Below the pieces are notes generated by a model. It saw only the letters and a list, made by a program, of their open reading frames with translations. It was not told the origin of the DNA and searched no databases. The position numbers and the translations under genes were made by a program. Shown in pieces: positions 31,749-40,604 of a DNA stretch of 64,000 bases (position 1 is its first letter; every line of letters starts with the position of its first letter). Origin of the DNA: Dyella sp. C9 (GTDB lineage Bacteria; Pseudomonadota; Gammaproteobacteria; Xanthomonadales; Rhodanobacteraceae); NCBI RefSeq assembly GCF_003332825.1, contig NZ_QIRF01000001.1:62001-126000 (forward strand), given 5' to 3'.

Positions 31749-34312
31749 TGGCGTCGCTGATCGCCCGCGCAAAGATCTACCTGAGGCACAGCACGGCGCA
31801 GGGCCTGGGACTGGAGCCGGATGCGCCGGCCAGCACATGGCTGGCCCGCCTGCTGTTCCAGCCGCCGCGCACGGGGCGTCGCGACCTGCCGGCACTCTGG
31901 ATGGCCAGCCTGGGCGGACATCTGGAGCATGAGCTGGGCATCGCGGGTGAGTCCGGGTTCGGCGTATGGCTTCGCCGCCTGTTCTTTCGTCCCCGGCACC
32001 GGCGTGCGCGGTTGGCGGCGAACCTGCGTCTTCAGCATCGCGAACGCAAGCGGGCACGCCGGCGGGCCCTGCTCGGCAAAGTGGGAAGCTGGTTCAAGCC
32101 GGTCTATGGTGTCGCCAGCCACTATGGCGAGCTGTTGCGCCAGCGACTGCCGGGCGTCGACTGGGACAAGCTCAGCGACCACGCCCACCGCTTCTCGGCC
32201 GGCATCGACCGGCTGCCGTATCTGAAGAAGCTGATCCTGCTGCTCGCGTTGGTCATCGGCCTGGTCTTCTGCACCACGCCTTTGCAGTTGGGTGAACAGT
32301 TCCGCCTGTTCCTGTGCGTGTGGCTGGTGATGGTGCTGGCGCGGCGCGTGCCGGGTCGGGGGCCGACCATGCTGATGGTATCGCTGGCCGTGCTGATGGC
32401 AGGCCGCTACATCTGGTGGCGCACGACCCAGACCCTCAACTTCAACAGCGTGCCCGAGGCGATCGTCGGCTACATCCTGTATTCGGCGGAAATCTATACC
32501 TGGATCGTGCTGTTCTTCGGTTATGCGCAGACCATCTGGCCACTGAACCGCAAGCCCCGGCCACTACCCCCCGACCCGGCGAGCTGGCCCACCGTGGACG
32601 TCTATATTCCCACCTACAACGAGGCCCTGTCGGTGGTGGTGCCTACCGTGCTCGCCGCCAACAGCATGGACTGGCCGCGCGAGAAACTACGGGTTTACCT
32701 GCTCGACGATGGGTCGCGCGAGGACTTCCGTGCGTTCGCCGAGTCGGTGGGAGTGGGTTACCTGACCCGCGAGGAACACAACCATGCCAAGGCCGGTAAC
32801 ATCAACCACGCGTTGCCGCTCACCCAGGGTGAATACATCGCGATCTTCGACTGCGACCACATTCCCACCCGCTCGTTCCTGCAGACGACCATGGGCGAGT
32901 TCCTGGCCGACCCCAAGTGCGCGCTGGTGCAGACGCCGCATCACTTCTTCTCGCCCGATCCATTCGAGCGCAACTACGACACGTTCCACCGCGTGCCCAA
33001 CGAAGGCAGCCTGTTCTACGGGCTGATCCAGGACGGCAACGATTTCTGGAACGCCGCGTTCTTCTGCGGCTCCTGCGCCGTGCTCAAGCGCGCGCCTCTG
33101 GAGGAGGTTGGCGGCATCGCCGTGGAGACCGTCACCGAGGATGCGCATACCTCGCTGAAACTGCATCGTCGCGGCTATCGCACCGCCTACCTGCGCGTCG
33201 TGCAGGCGGCCGGCCTGGCTACCGACAGCCTCGCCGACCATGTCGGCCAGCGCATCCGCTGGGCGCGAGGCATGACGCAGATCTTCCGCATCGACAATCC
33301 CTTGCTTGGCAAGGGACTGACGTTCTTCCAGCGCATTTGCTACAGCAATGCGATGCTGCACTTCTTTTATGGCATACCGCGCCTGATCTTCCTGGCCATG
33401 CCGTGTGCGTACCTGTACTTCGGGCTGCATGTGTTCAACGCGCAGGCGATTTCGGTGTTCGCCTACGTGGTGCCCTACCTGTTCATCGCCGGCCTGGCCA
33501 ACTCGCGCATACAGGGCCAATACCGACATTCGTTCTGGGCGGAGATCTACGAGTCGGTGCTGGCCTGGTACATCGTGCTGCCAACGACGCTGGCCTTCAT
33601 CAATCCGCGCCTGGGCAAGTTCAACGTGACGTCGAAGGGCGGGGTGATCAAGGAGCAGTACCTTGACTGGACCATCTCCAAGCCCTACCTGTTCCTGCTG
33701 GCCCTCAACCTCGTGGCGATCCTGGTCGGCTTCGGCAAGCTGCTGTTCGGCTATACCGGTGAGCCGGCGACGATCTGGATGAACATGGTGTGGGCCATGT
33801 TCAACCTCACCATGCTGGGCGCTGCCGTCGGCGTGGCGACGGAGGCGCGGCAGATCCGGGTCGCGCACCATATCCCGCTGCGGGTGCCGGCGACGCTGGT
33901 ATTCCCGGACGGTCGTACCCTGGCCTGCCACGCCGAGAACTATTCGACCGGCGGCCTGGGCATCCTGTTGCCGCTGGAGATGCGCCTGACCAAGGGTGAG
34001 GCAGTTGACGTCGCGCTCTCGCGCGGCCCGGTCGACTACCAGTTTCCCGCCGTGGTCGTGCGCTGCCGCGGCGTGCATCTTGGCGTGCGCTTCGAGCAAA
34101 TGACGCAGGAGAAGGAGAGCCAGCTGATCGAGTGCACGTTCGGACGCGCCGACGCCTGGGTGCGCTGGCAGGAGCAACTGGTGCCGGATGCGCCGCTGCA
34201 CAGTTTCTTCGAGGTGGTCGACATGGGCTACCAGGGTTTCCTGCGCCTGTACGACGCCTGCATGGACGCCATCGATTCCTTGTTTTCACGCCGGACCCGC
34301 GAGAGCGGCTGA
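31748..34312 (+). CDS. bcsA: Cellulose synthase catalytic subunit BcsA
   Basis: An 854-residue inner-membrane glycosyltransferase that polymerises UDP-glucose to beta-1,4-glucan and extrudes it. GT2 motifs are clear: Y-I-P-T-Y-N-E, the D-D pair at 320-321 in L-L-D-D-G-S, F-D-C-D-H, T-E-D-A-H and Q-R-I-R-W. Transmembrane helices flank the catalytic domain, with an unusually basic N-terminal 150 residues. The C-terminal PilZ domain has R704-V-A-H-H708 where RxxxR is expected, then N731-Y-S-T-G-G736 matching (D/N)xSxxG. The loss of the second Arg may change c-di-GMP affinity. The start overlaps the bcsQ stop by one base; the frame is open 20 codons upstream. Confidence 0.95.
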   Translation: MASLIARAKIYLRHSTAQGLGLEPDAPASTWLARLLFQPPRTGRRDLPALWMASLGGHLEHELGIAGESGFGVWLRRLFFRPRHRRARLAANLRLQHRERKRARRRALLGKVGSWFKPVYGVASHYGELLRQRLPGVDWDKLSDHAHRFSAGIDRLPYLKKLILLLALVIGLVFCTTPLQLGEQFRLFLCVWLVMVLARRVPGRGPTMLMVSLAVLMAGRYIWWRTTQTLNFNSVPEAIVGYILYSAEIYTWIVLFFGYAQTIWPLNRKPRPLPPDPASWPTVDVYIPTYNEALSVVVPTVLAANSMDWPREKLRVYLLDDGSREDFRAFAESVGVGYLTREEHNHAKAGNINHALPLTQGEYIAIFDCDHIPTRSFLQTTMGEFLADPKCALVQTPHHFFSPDPFERNYDTFHRVPNEGSLFYGLIQDGNDFWNAAFFCGSCAVLKRAPLEEVGGIAVETVTEDAHTSLKLHRRGYRTAYLRVVQAAGLATDSLADHVGQRIRWARGMTQIFRIDNPLLGKGLTFFQRICYSNAMLHFFYGIPRLIFLAMPCAYLYFGLHVFNAQAISVFAYVVPYLFIAGLANSRIQGQYRHSFWAEIYESVLAWYIVLPTTLAFINPRLGKFNVTSKGGVIKEQYLDWTISKPYLFLLALNLVAILVGFGKLLFGYTGEPATIWMNMVWAMFNLTMLGAAVGVATEARQIRVAHHIPLRVPATLVFPDGRTLACHAENYSTGGLGILLPLEMRLTKGEAVDVALSRGPVDYQFPAVVVRCRGVHLGVRFEQMTQEKESQLIECTFGRADAWVRWQEQLVPDAPLHSFFEVVDMGYQGFLRLYDACMDAIDSLFSRRTRESG

Positions 34313-34323
34313 CAGGACAGCTC

Positions 34324-35895
34324 ATGGGATTCTGGAACCTCTACTTCGCCGTCAAGCTCTACCTGTACGCGGTCGGCGACCTCAGGCCGATCTGGTGGCT
34401 GAACCTGCTGTTCGCGCTGCTGTTGCTGGTGCCGCTGCCGAAGCGCTGGATGCGCGTGACGCGGCTCGTGCTGGCGATCGTCGCGGGCACGGTGCTGATC
34501 TACCACGAGTCGGACCTTCCGCCGTTCTCCTACGTGCTTCGCCAGATACCCGGCCTGAGCACGTTTTCGGCGAGCTACATGATCGAGCTGGCCCACCGCA
34601 TCGTGACGCCTGCGGTGATCTACGTGCCGATCATCGTGGTGCTGGCCTACCTGCTGATCAATCGCTGGGTGCGGGTCAGTACGTTCGTACTGGTGGCCAT
34701 GCTTGGCGTGTGCCTGTGGGAGGGCATGGACGCGCTCGTGGCCAAGTCGGGAGTGCAGCCGGGCGTGGCGGTGGCGCACGCCAACACCGGCGCTGCCGCC
34801 AACGACGCGACCGGTGGCTACGACCAGCAGCTGGCCGCGTTCTATGCAGCGGAAAAGGGCCGGAAGGTGAACTTCTCCCCGGCCAGTTCGGACCCGAACG
34901 CGCAGTTCGACATCATCGTGCTGCACATCTGTTCGTTGTCGTGGGACGACCTCGACGTGGTGAACATGCACGACAATGCGCTGTTCCAGCGCTTCGATTT
35001 CGTGTTCAAGAACTTCAGTTCCGCCGCCAGCTACAGCGGACCGGCGGCGATCCGAGTGCTTCGCGCAGCTTGCGGGCAACAGCAGCATCGTGACCTGTAC
35101 AGCCCGGAGGACGCCGGTTGCCATCTGTTCGCCGACCTCGCCGCCGCCGGTTACGGCGTGCAGGCCCTGCTCAACCACGATGGCCAGTTCGACGACTTCC
35201 GCGGGCTGGTGATCAGGGAGATCGCTGTGCCCGGCGTGCAGCTCGAATCCAATGAAGGCCTGCCGATGGCCATGCGTGAATTCGACGGTTCACGCCTGGT
35301 CGGCGATTACGATGCGCTGGAGCGCTGGTACAAGCAGCGCCTGGCCAAGGGCGGCGGTCCGGTGGCCCTGTACTACAACACGGTGACCCTGCATGACGGC
35401 AATCGACTGCTCAACAGCAACATGAGCAGCCTGCAGTCCTATCCGGTGCGCATGAGCAAGCTGGTGAACGACATCGATCGCCTGATCGACCTGATCGCCC
35501 AGTCGGGTCGAAAGGCGGCGATCGTGTTCGTGCCGGAGCACGGTGCGGCGCTGCGCGGCGATTCGCGCCAGATTGCCGGCATGCGCGAGATTCCTACGCC
35601 GCGCATCATCCATGTACCCGTCGGCGTGACCCTGGTGGGCTTGCCCGGGCACAACGATGGCACGCGCAAGACCGTGACGATCGATACGCCGACGAGCTAT
35701 CTTGCATTGGGCCAGCTGTTGTCCAAGCTGGTGGCGGACAGCCCGTTCCGCGATGGCGCGCCACCCTTGTCGCAGTACGCGGCCGATCTGCCGCAGACGC
35801 GCATGATCGGCGAGAACGAGAACACGGTGACCATGACCACGCCCGACGGCTATGTGATACACACGTCCGACGGTGTCTGGGTGGAGGGAAAGTGA
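34324..35895 (+). CDS. bcsG: Cellulose phosphoethanolamine transferase BcsG
   Basis: A 523-residue inner-membrane protein with about five N-terminal transmembrane helices (residues 10-140) and a periplasmic alkaline-phosphatase-like domain. The nucleophile is S238 in S-Y-S-G-P-A-A-I-R, equivalent to Ser278 in E. coli. Zn-site candidates are the Cys in L-H-I-C-S-L-S-W near residue 201 and the Glu-His of V-P-E-H-G near 405. BcsG transfers phosphoethanolamine from phospholipid to cellulose, making pEtN-cellulose, so this operon is likely to produce modified cellulose. It starts 11 bases after bcsA and ends in a TGATG overlap with bcsR. Confidence 0.92.
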   Translation: MGFWNLYFAVKLYLYAVGDLRPIWWLNLLFALLLLVPLPKRWMRVTRLVLAIVAGTVLIYHESDLPPFSYVLRQIPGLSTFSASYMIELAHRIVTPAVIYVPIIVVLAYLLINRWVRVSTFVLVAMLGVCLWEGMDALVAKSGVQPGVAVAHANTGAAANDATGGYDQQLAAFYAAEKGRKVNFSPASSDPNAQFDIIVLHICSLSWDDLDVVNMHDNALFQRFDFVFKNFSSAASYSGPAAIRVLRAACGQQQHRDLYSPEDAGCHLFADLAAAGYGVQALLNHDGQFDDFRGLVIREIAVPGVQLESNEGLPMAMREFDGSRLVGDYDALERWYKQRLAKGGGPVALYYNTVTLHDGNRLLNSNMSSLQSYPVRMSKLVNDIDRLIDLIAQSGRKAAIVFVPEHGAALRGDSRQIAGMREIPTPRIIHVPVGVTLVGLPGHNDGTRKTVTIDTPTSYLALGQLLSKLVADSPFRDGAPPLSQYAADLPQTRMIGENENTVTMTTPDGYVIHTSDGVWVEGK

Positions 35896-36092
35896 TGTCG
35901 GTTCAGCAAGGAAAGAACGGCCATTTGGCGCCCGATGACGTGGATACCTATGCCGATCACGTGGAAGGCATCGACGCCAGGCATTACTACGACAGCCAGG
36001 CGCGTGGCGACCTGCTCGCGGCCATGCTGCGCTGGCCCATGCTGAAGGCCGTGCTTCGGCTGGAACTCCCGCCGGAGTCGGCAGGAGGCTGA
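35895..36092 (+). CDS. bcsR: BcsR-like small protein
   Basis: A 65-residue soluble protein that is easy to miss. The C-terminal half has D-x-x-x-Y-Y-D-S-Q-A-R-G-D-L-L-A-A-M-L-R-W-P-M-L, which lines up with E. coli BcsR (Y-A-D-I-S-Q-R-E-Q-L-A-A-A-L-K-R-W-P-L-L). BcsR binds BcsQ and is needed for its stability. In enterobacteria bcsR precedes bcsQ; here it is the last gene, starting in a one-base overlap with the bcsG stop. A GTG three bases upstream is possible but the ATG fits the overlap. Confidence 0.75.
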   Translation: MSVQQGKNGHLAPDDVDTYADHVEGIDARHYYDSQARGDLLAAMLRWPMLKAVLRLELPPESAGG

Positions 36093-36117
36093 TCGGCCGG
36101 GTCGCGGTGGTGTCGGC

Positions 36118-36330
36118 TCAGTGGGTGAGGTCGTAGCTGCTGCCGTTGCTGACCAGTCGTACGCGGGTACCTGCGTGGCCTTCAAGGTTCTCCCGGTGGG
36201 CGAGCAGCAGGGCTTGCTGGATGGCGAAGCCAAGCTGCAGGTCCCGGCCGATCGCGATACCCTCGCGGTACAGGATCCAGCGGCCGTGTGGACCCTCGGT
36301 GACGCTGTAGACGGCTGTATTGATGTTCAT
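36118..36330 (-). CDS. Hypothetical 70-residue protein
   Basis: The final 70 codons of a long minus-strand frame look like a real small protein: beta-rich, soluble, with W-I-L-Y-R-E-G near residue 19 and a helical Q-Q-A-L-L-L-A-H-R-E-N segment. The pattern resembles small DUF2188-type proteins, without certainty. Start at ATG 36330; the ribosome-binding site is weak. It converges on the end of the bcs operon with a 25-bp gap. Function unknown. Confidence 0.5.
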   Translation of the reverse strand: MNINTAVYSVTEGPHGRWILYREGIAIGRDLQLGFAIQQALLLAHRENLEGHAGTRVRLVSNGSSYDLTH

Positions 36331-36672
36331 GGTGAGGTACTCGTGAAAGCCGGCCGACTCCTTGGCACTGCCGCATGGTGGTGAGAGGCTGTGGTGCTGG
36401 CCCATGCATCCGCCGCTGCGAAGGAAAGCCCATCGCAGAAGTGGGAACGGCAATGGTTCACCCATGCTAGGCGTCGACGACTCGCCGATGAATCGGATTT
36501 GTCTGAAAAGTAAGCCTCTCTTCGCTGGATTCGCCTTCAGGGTCGGGTACAGTCCAGCAAAGTGACCCCGGCTGCGGATGACGGTAACGCCGTTGCCAGT
36601 GGACGCAGGCTTCCAGATGTCCCCTGCGCACGGGCTGCCCCAGTCGTTCCAGCGTGGAGCTTGGCTTATCCG
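36331..36672. other. 342-bp divergent spacer, no gene seen
   Basis: Between the 70-residue minus-strand frame and the MFS gene. The middle (36480-36560) is AT-richer than the rest and may contain promoters. No clear operator palindrome was found. Confidence 0.4.
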
Positions 36673-37962
36673 ATGACAGACGCCGCGATGAACGATCAAC
36701 CACGGATCTCCCGCGCCTCGCTGGTCATCGCGGCCCTTTCCACCATCGTGGAGTGGTACGACTTCACCCTCTACCTGTATTTCGCCACGGTGCTTTCCCG
36801 GGTGTTCTTTGGCGGCGGCGAGATTTCGCTGCTCGCCACGCTGGCCGGTTTCGCCGTGTCGTACTGCATGCGCCCGCTGGGCGCCGTGGTGTTCGGATAT
36901 ATCGGTGATCGTCTCGGCCGCCGCCACATGATGCTGTTGTCGATGGCCCTGATGACGGCGGCGATGCTGGCCACGGCGTTGCTTCCTGCCTACGCGCGGA
37001 TCGGCTCCACCGCCGGTGTGCTGCTGTTGGTGCTGCGGCTGGCCATGGCGTTCTCGGTAGGCGGCGAATACACCGGCGTGGTGGCCTATCTGCTCGAAGG
37101 CGCGCACGTCCGGCGACGCGGCCTGGTCACCTCGTTCGCTTCCGCCGCGAGTGAAATCGGCGCCTTGCTCGCGGTGGCGGTGTCGGCGCTGACGGTGGGC
37201 ATGCTGGACGCGGCACGGCTGGATGCCTGGGGCTGGCGCATACCATTCTTCGTCGGGGCGCTGCTCGCGGCCAGCATCTGGGTGGCGCGTTCCACCATGC
37301 AGGAGTCCCCCGACTTCGAACGCCAGCGCGACCACGGCACCGTGCCGGAGGCCCCCGTACGGCACGCGCTTACCCATCACCGCCGGGCACTGTTGCGCAC
37401 GTTTGCCATTTCTGCGTTGGGTTCCATCACGTACTACGTCGGTATCACCTACGTGCCGGTCTACCTCAACTCCACGGGGACGCTGGGTGAAAGCGCATCG
37501 CTGAAGCTCTCCACAGTGGCCGCGGTGGCGGTGATCCTGGTCACGCCGCTGGCCGGCATGTTGTCCGACCGTATCGGGCGCAAGCCGGTGCTCGCCGCGT
37601 TGGCCGCCTTGTGCGCCGTGCTTCCCTTGTGGATGTTCGCCCTGATGGCCGGTGGTACCTATGCACAGGCGGTGCTGGGTGCAGTGGTGCTGGCCTGCGT
37701 GGCGGGTGCCTTCAGTGCCGTGGGCGCGCCGGCGACGGCGGAGCAGTTTCCCGGCGAAGGACGCTTGAGTGGATTGGCCCTGGGCGCCACGCTCGCCACG
37801 GCCATCTTCGGCGGCATGACGCCGTTTCTTGCGGAACTGCTGGTCAAGTTGACCGGCTGGAACGCGGTGCCGGGGGCACTCATCGCAGTGACGGCGCTGG
37901 CCGTGCTGCCGGTGCTGGTGACCATGCCGGAGACGACCCCCGCGTTGCGCTGTCCGGACTGA
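36673..37962 (+). CDS. MFS transporter, metabolite:H+ symporter (MHS/ProP-like) type
   Basis: A 429-residue major facilitator with 12 predicted helices. The first helix contains S-T-I-V-E-W-Y-D-F-T-L-Y and the loop between helices 2 and 3 reads Y-I-G-D-R-L-G-R-R, both typical of the MHS family; the second half repeats S-D-R-I-G-R-K. MHS members import small organic acids, betaines or dicarboxylates with protons. No specific substrate can be read from sequence or neighbours. ATG 36673 is used; ATG 36688 is an alternative. Confidence 0.85.
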   Translation: MTDAAMNDQPRISRASLVIAALSTIVEWYDFTLYLYFATVLSRVFFGGGEISLLATLAGFAVSYCMRPLGAVVFGYIGDRLGRRHMMLLSMALMTAAMLATALLPAYARIGSTAGVLLLVLRLAMAFSVGGEYTGVVAYLLEGAHVRRRGLVTSFASAASEIGALLAVAVSALTVGMLDAARLDAWGWRIPFFVGALLAASIWVARSTMQESPDFERQRDHGTVPEAPVRHALTHHRRALLRTFAISALGSITYYVGITYVPVYLNSTGTLGESASLKLSTVAAVAVILVTPLAGMLSDRIGRKPVLAALAALCAVLPLWMFALMAGGTYAQAVLGAVVLACVAGAFSAVGAPATAEQFPGEGRLSGLALGATLATAIFGGMTPFLAELLVKLTGWNAVPGALIAVTALAVLPVLVTMPETTPALRCPD

Positions 37963-38068
37963 GTTCTGGCCGTTTGGGTGGGCAGGCGTCGGCGGCATGG
38001 GGGAGGGGCGACGCAAGCCGGGCGCAAGGCTTAGAATCCGTCGCGGTGAATTCCGCGGAGGTGGGCGC

Positions 38069-38302
38069 GTGAAGGCTGGGGGCAAGTACTGGTTCGGACG
38101 CAAGCGTCTTGGTTGGGGCTTCGGGCCGCGCAGCTGGCAAGGCTGGCTGACCACGCTGGCCTACGGCGTGCTGATGGTTTTCCTGCCCCGGCTGGTGGCA
38201 CCGGCAGGAGATCATGGCGTGCGGGTCGCCGTGATCATTGGCCTCACCGTGGCCTTCTTCGCCGTGTTCCTGTGGAAGCTGGATACCTCCAGCTCCCGTT
38301 AG
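38069..38302 (+). CDS. Small two-helix membrane protein, 77 residues
   Basis: GTG at 38069 has an ideal GGAGG site seven bases upstream. The 77-residue product starts with a basic, Trp/Gly-rich segment (K-Y-W-F-G-R-K-R-L-G-W-G-F-G-P-R-S-W-Q-G) followed by two hydrophobic helices (about 30-46 and 52-70). The K-Y-W-F-x-x-K-x-x-G-W-G N-terminus is a pattern I associate with small membrane proteins of unknown function. It converges on the TonB receptor gene across a perfect hairpin. Confidence 0.65.
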   Translation: MKAGGKYWFGRKRLGWGFGPRSWQGWLTTLAYGVLMVFLPRLVAPAGDHGVRVAVIIGLTVAFFAVFLWKLDTSSSR

Positions 38303-38313
38303 GCGCGCACAGG

Positions 38314-38354
38314 GCCACGTTTCCGGGCGTGCCGGGCCCGACCGGAAACGTGGC
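38314..38354. terminator. 13-bp perfect hairpin between convergent genes
   Basis: GCCACGTTTCCGG (38314-38326) and CCGGAAACGTGGC (38342-38354) are perfect inverted repeats around a 15-base loop, between the small membrane protein (ends 38302) and the TonB receptor (ends 38364). It is a likely bidirectional transcript end. Confidence 0.6.
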
Positions 38355-38363
38355 ATGCAAGTA

Positions 38364-40457
38364 TCAGAACTTGCTGTCGAGCTTGATCCACAACGTACGG
38401 CCGGGCTCGTTCACGCGCACCGTGTTGACGTAGCCGGCGAGGCCGGCGGAGGCTGCGTTGACGTGTTCGGCATACGTCTTGTTGAACACGTTGTCGATGC
38501 CCGCACTGAGCGTGAAGCGGCGGTCGATACGGTAGGCGCCATTGAGCGAGAACACCCCGAATCCGCCGCTGGGTCCGAGGTCCTGGCCCACGATGTTGCC
38601 TTCGCCCTTGGCCACGCGGTCCTGTGCGGCGGCGAGCCGCCACAGCGCGCCTAGCGACCAGTGCGAGGCCTCGTAGGACAGTCCCAGGCGCGCTTCGAAT
38701 GGCGGCATCTGCGGCAGCGGACGACCTTCGGTACGGTTCTGGCCCCAGGCATAGGCCAGCGTCACGTCGGTCTTCCAGTGGTCGGTGATGGCGTAGCTGG
38801 CACCGGCTTCGCCGCCGGCGATGCGCGCATTGACGTTGCTCGCATAGCCCACGCCCATGGAGTTGGCGGGGTAGTGCATCAGGATGAAGTCGTCGACCAC
38901 GCCGACATAGGCCGACACCCAGGCCTTGAGGCGGTCCTGGTGATACTGCATGCCCGTGTCCAGCTGCGTGGTGCGTTCCGGGCGCAGCGCGTTGAAACTG
39001 TCCAGCGTGCCCTGCACGTGCTGGCCAAACAGCTCCCAGTAATCAGGGAAACGCTCGACGTGGCCGATGCCTGCGTAGAGGGTCGCGGGCATGCCCGACA
39101 GGTCATGCTCGTAGCGGGCGAAGCCTGCGGGCAGGGTGTCGCTGCGATCGGCGGCAACCTGGCGCGTGGCCATCGACATCGAGCCCATGCCGCCCATGCC
39201 CGAGTCCGGCACGTCCAGCGCGTAACCGCGCGTCTGGGCGCGGTCCACGCGCGCGCCGGCGACGATGCGCTGGCCGGGGTCAAACGTCCAGCGCGCCTCG
39301 GCGAAGACACCGATGTCCTGCATGCGGGCATCGCGTTCCCGCGGCTGGTCCTTGTAATAGCCCATCATGCTACCCGGCGGGCCGCCCGAGCGGCTGGTGT
39401 GCACGCTGACCGAGCCATCGACGCCAGCCTGCAGCTCCACGGCATCGTCCCAGCGCCAGGTGCCCACGACACGCCCGCCGGAGGTGCGGCGGGCGACGTC
39501 CGCCGCCATGGCCATCGGCATCATGCTGTCAGGGTCGGGCTGGCGCAGCGTGTAGTTGTCCATCACGTGGTCGGCGTAGTTGGTATATGCCTGCACCTCA
39601 AGCTCATCCCAATGGCGGGTGAGGTGCTGCTGGGTCCACTTCAACGCCGCGCTCTCGCGCAGGAACTGTGCGCCGTCCATGCCGCTGAAGGCGTAGGCGG
39701 CATCGCCATTGCCCTTGCCGGCGGTGAGCTCGAGCCGGGTGTCGTCATTGGGTGTCCAGCCGACCGTGGCATCGGCGTTCCAGCGGTCGTACTGCGAATG
39801 CACGCGGTTGCCGTCGCCGTCCTTGTAGTCCTGCGAATGGGTGTGGTTGGCGCTCAGGCCGATGTAGCCGGTGGAATCCCCGGCGCGCAGGTCGAGGTTC
39901 TGGTCGTTGCGGCCAGCCGAACCGAACAGCAGGCTGGCGTCGCCACCCACGGTGGGCTCGGTGTAGCGGTTGAATTCGCGGTCGAACAGCACCACGCCGG
40001 CCGAATTGCCCGGTCCGTACAGCACGGTCTCCGGGCCCTTGATGATGGTGACGCGGTCGTACAGCTGGGGAGCGATGTAGGCCGTGGGCGGATCCATGCG
40101 CGACGGGCAGCCACCGGCGATCTGTCCGCCGTCGATCAGGATGTTCAGGCGCGAACCGCTCATGCCGCGCAACAACGGATCACCGTTGCTGCCGCCTTTG
40201 CGGATGGTGGAAAAGCCCGGGATGCTCTTGAGGAAATCGGCGCCGTCGCTGGCCGGCACCGGTTGGCGCGGCTGCTTGGGATCGGTGACGACAGTCAGCG
40301 GGCTGTCCTGCATGGTCGCGGTGACCACGACAGGGGTGAGCGTTTTGGAATCCTGTGGCAAGGGGTCGCTGGCCAGTGCGGGCGTGGCCAGGGCGAGGCC
40401 TACGGCCAGGGCCAGCGCGCGCTGCGCGGTGAGGTGACGATGGATGGGGAAATTCAT
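38364..40457 (-). CDS. TonB-dependent copper receptor (OprC-like)
   Basis: A 697-residue outer-membrane receptor with signal peptide (cleavage near A-L-A-S, residue 30), plug domain (L-L-R-G-M-S-G-S-R-L-N-I-L-I-D-G-G near 100; G-C-P-S-R-M-D-P-P near 120) and a 22-strand barrel. The G-G-C-P-S-R-M-D-P-P plug segment and the Met-rich loops (G-M-G-G-M-G-S-M-S-M near residue 420, S-M-M-P-M-A-M near 315) resemble the copper-specific receptor family. It would import copper or a copper complex using TonB energy. It ends a minus-strand island of copper genes. The ATG at 40457 begins the signal peptide; 17 upstream codons are discarded. Confidence 0.88.
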   Translation of the reverse strand: MNFPIHRHLTAQRALALAVGLALATPALASDPLPQDSKTLTPVVVTATMQDSPLTVVTDPKQPRQPVPASDGADFLKSIPGFSTIRKGGSNGDPLLRGMSGSRLNILIDGGQIAGGCPSRMDPPTAYIAPQLYDRVTIIKGPETVLYGPGNSAGVVLFDREFNRYTEPTVGGDASLLFGSAGRNDQNLDLRAGDSTGYIGLSANHTHSQDYKDGDGNRVHSQYDRWNADATVGWTPNDDTRLELTAGKGNGDAAYAFSGMDGAQFLRESAALKWTQQHLTRHWDELEVQAYTNYADHVMDNYTLRQPDPDSMMPMAMAADVARRTSGGRVVGTWRWDDAVELQAGVDGSVSVHTSRSGGPPGSMMGYYKDQPRERDARMQDIGVFAEARWTFDPGQRIVAGARVDRAQTRGYALDVPDSGMGGMGSMSMATRQVAADRSDTLPAGFARYEHDLSGMPATLYAGIGHVERFPDYWELFGQHVQGTLDSFNALRPERTTQLDTGMQYHQDRLKAWVSAYVGVVDDFILMHYPANSMGVGYASNVNARIAGGEAGASYAITDHWKTDVTLAYAWGQNRTEGRPLPQMPPFEARLGLSYEASHWSLGALWRLAAAQDRVAKGEGNIVGQDLGPSGGFGVFSLNGAYRIDRRFTLSAGIDNVFNKTYAEHVNAASAGLAGYVNTVRVNEPGRTLWIKLDSKF

Positions 40458-40604
40458 GGATCGTGAGTCCTTCGGGCGATCGGCTGCCGCCGTACTTCCA
40501 GCAGGCAAGGCAATGGCGCCGCGCGTGGGTGCCGGGCACCAGACACGCGCGTGAGCCGACCGCAGGTGAGTCGGGGAATAGAGGCGAGGGCGTTTGACGC
40601 GCGC

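Noticed and set aside
36331-38154. Upstream extension of the minus-strand frame ending at 36118
   Set aside because: It is antisense to the MFS transporter and has shadow-like composition; only the last 70 codons look protein-like.
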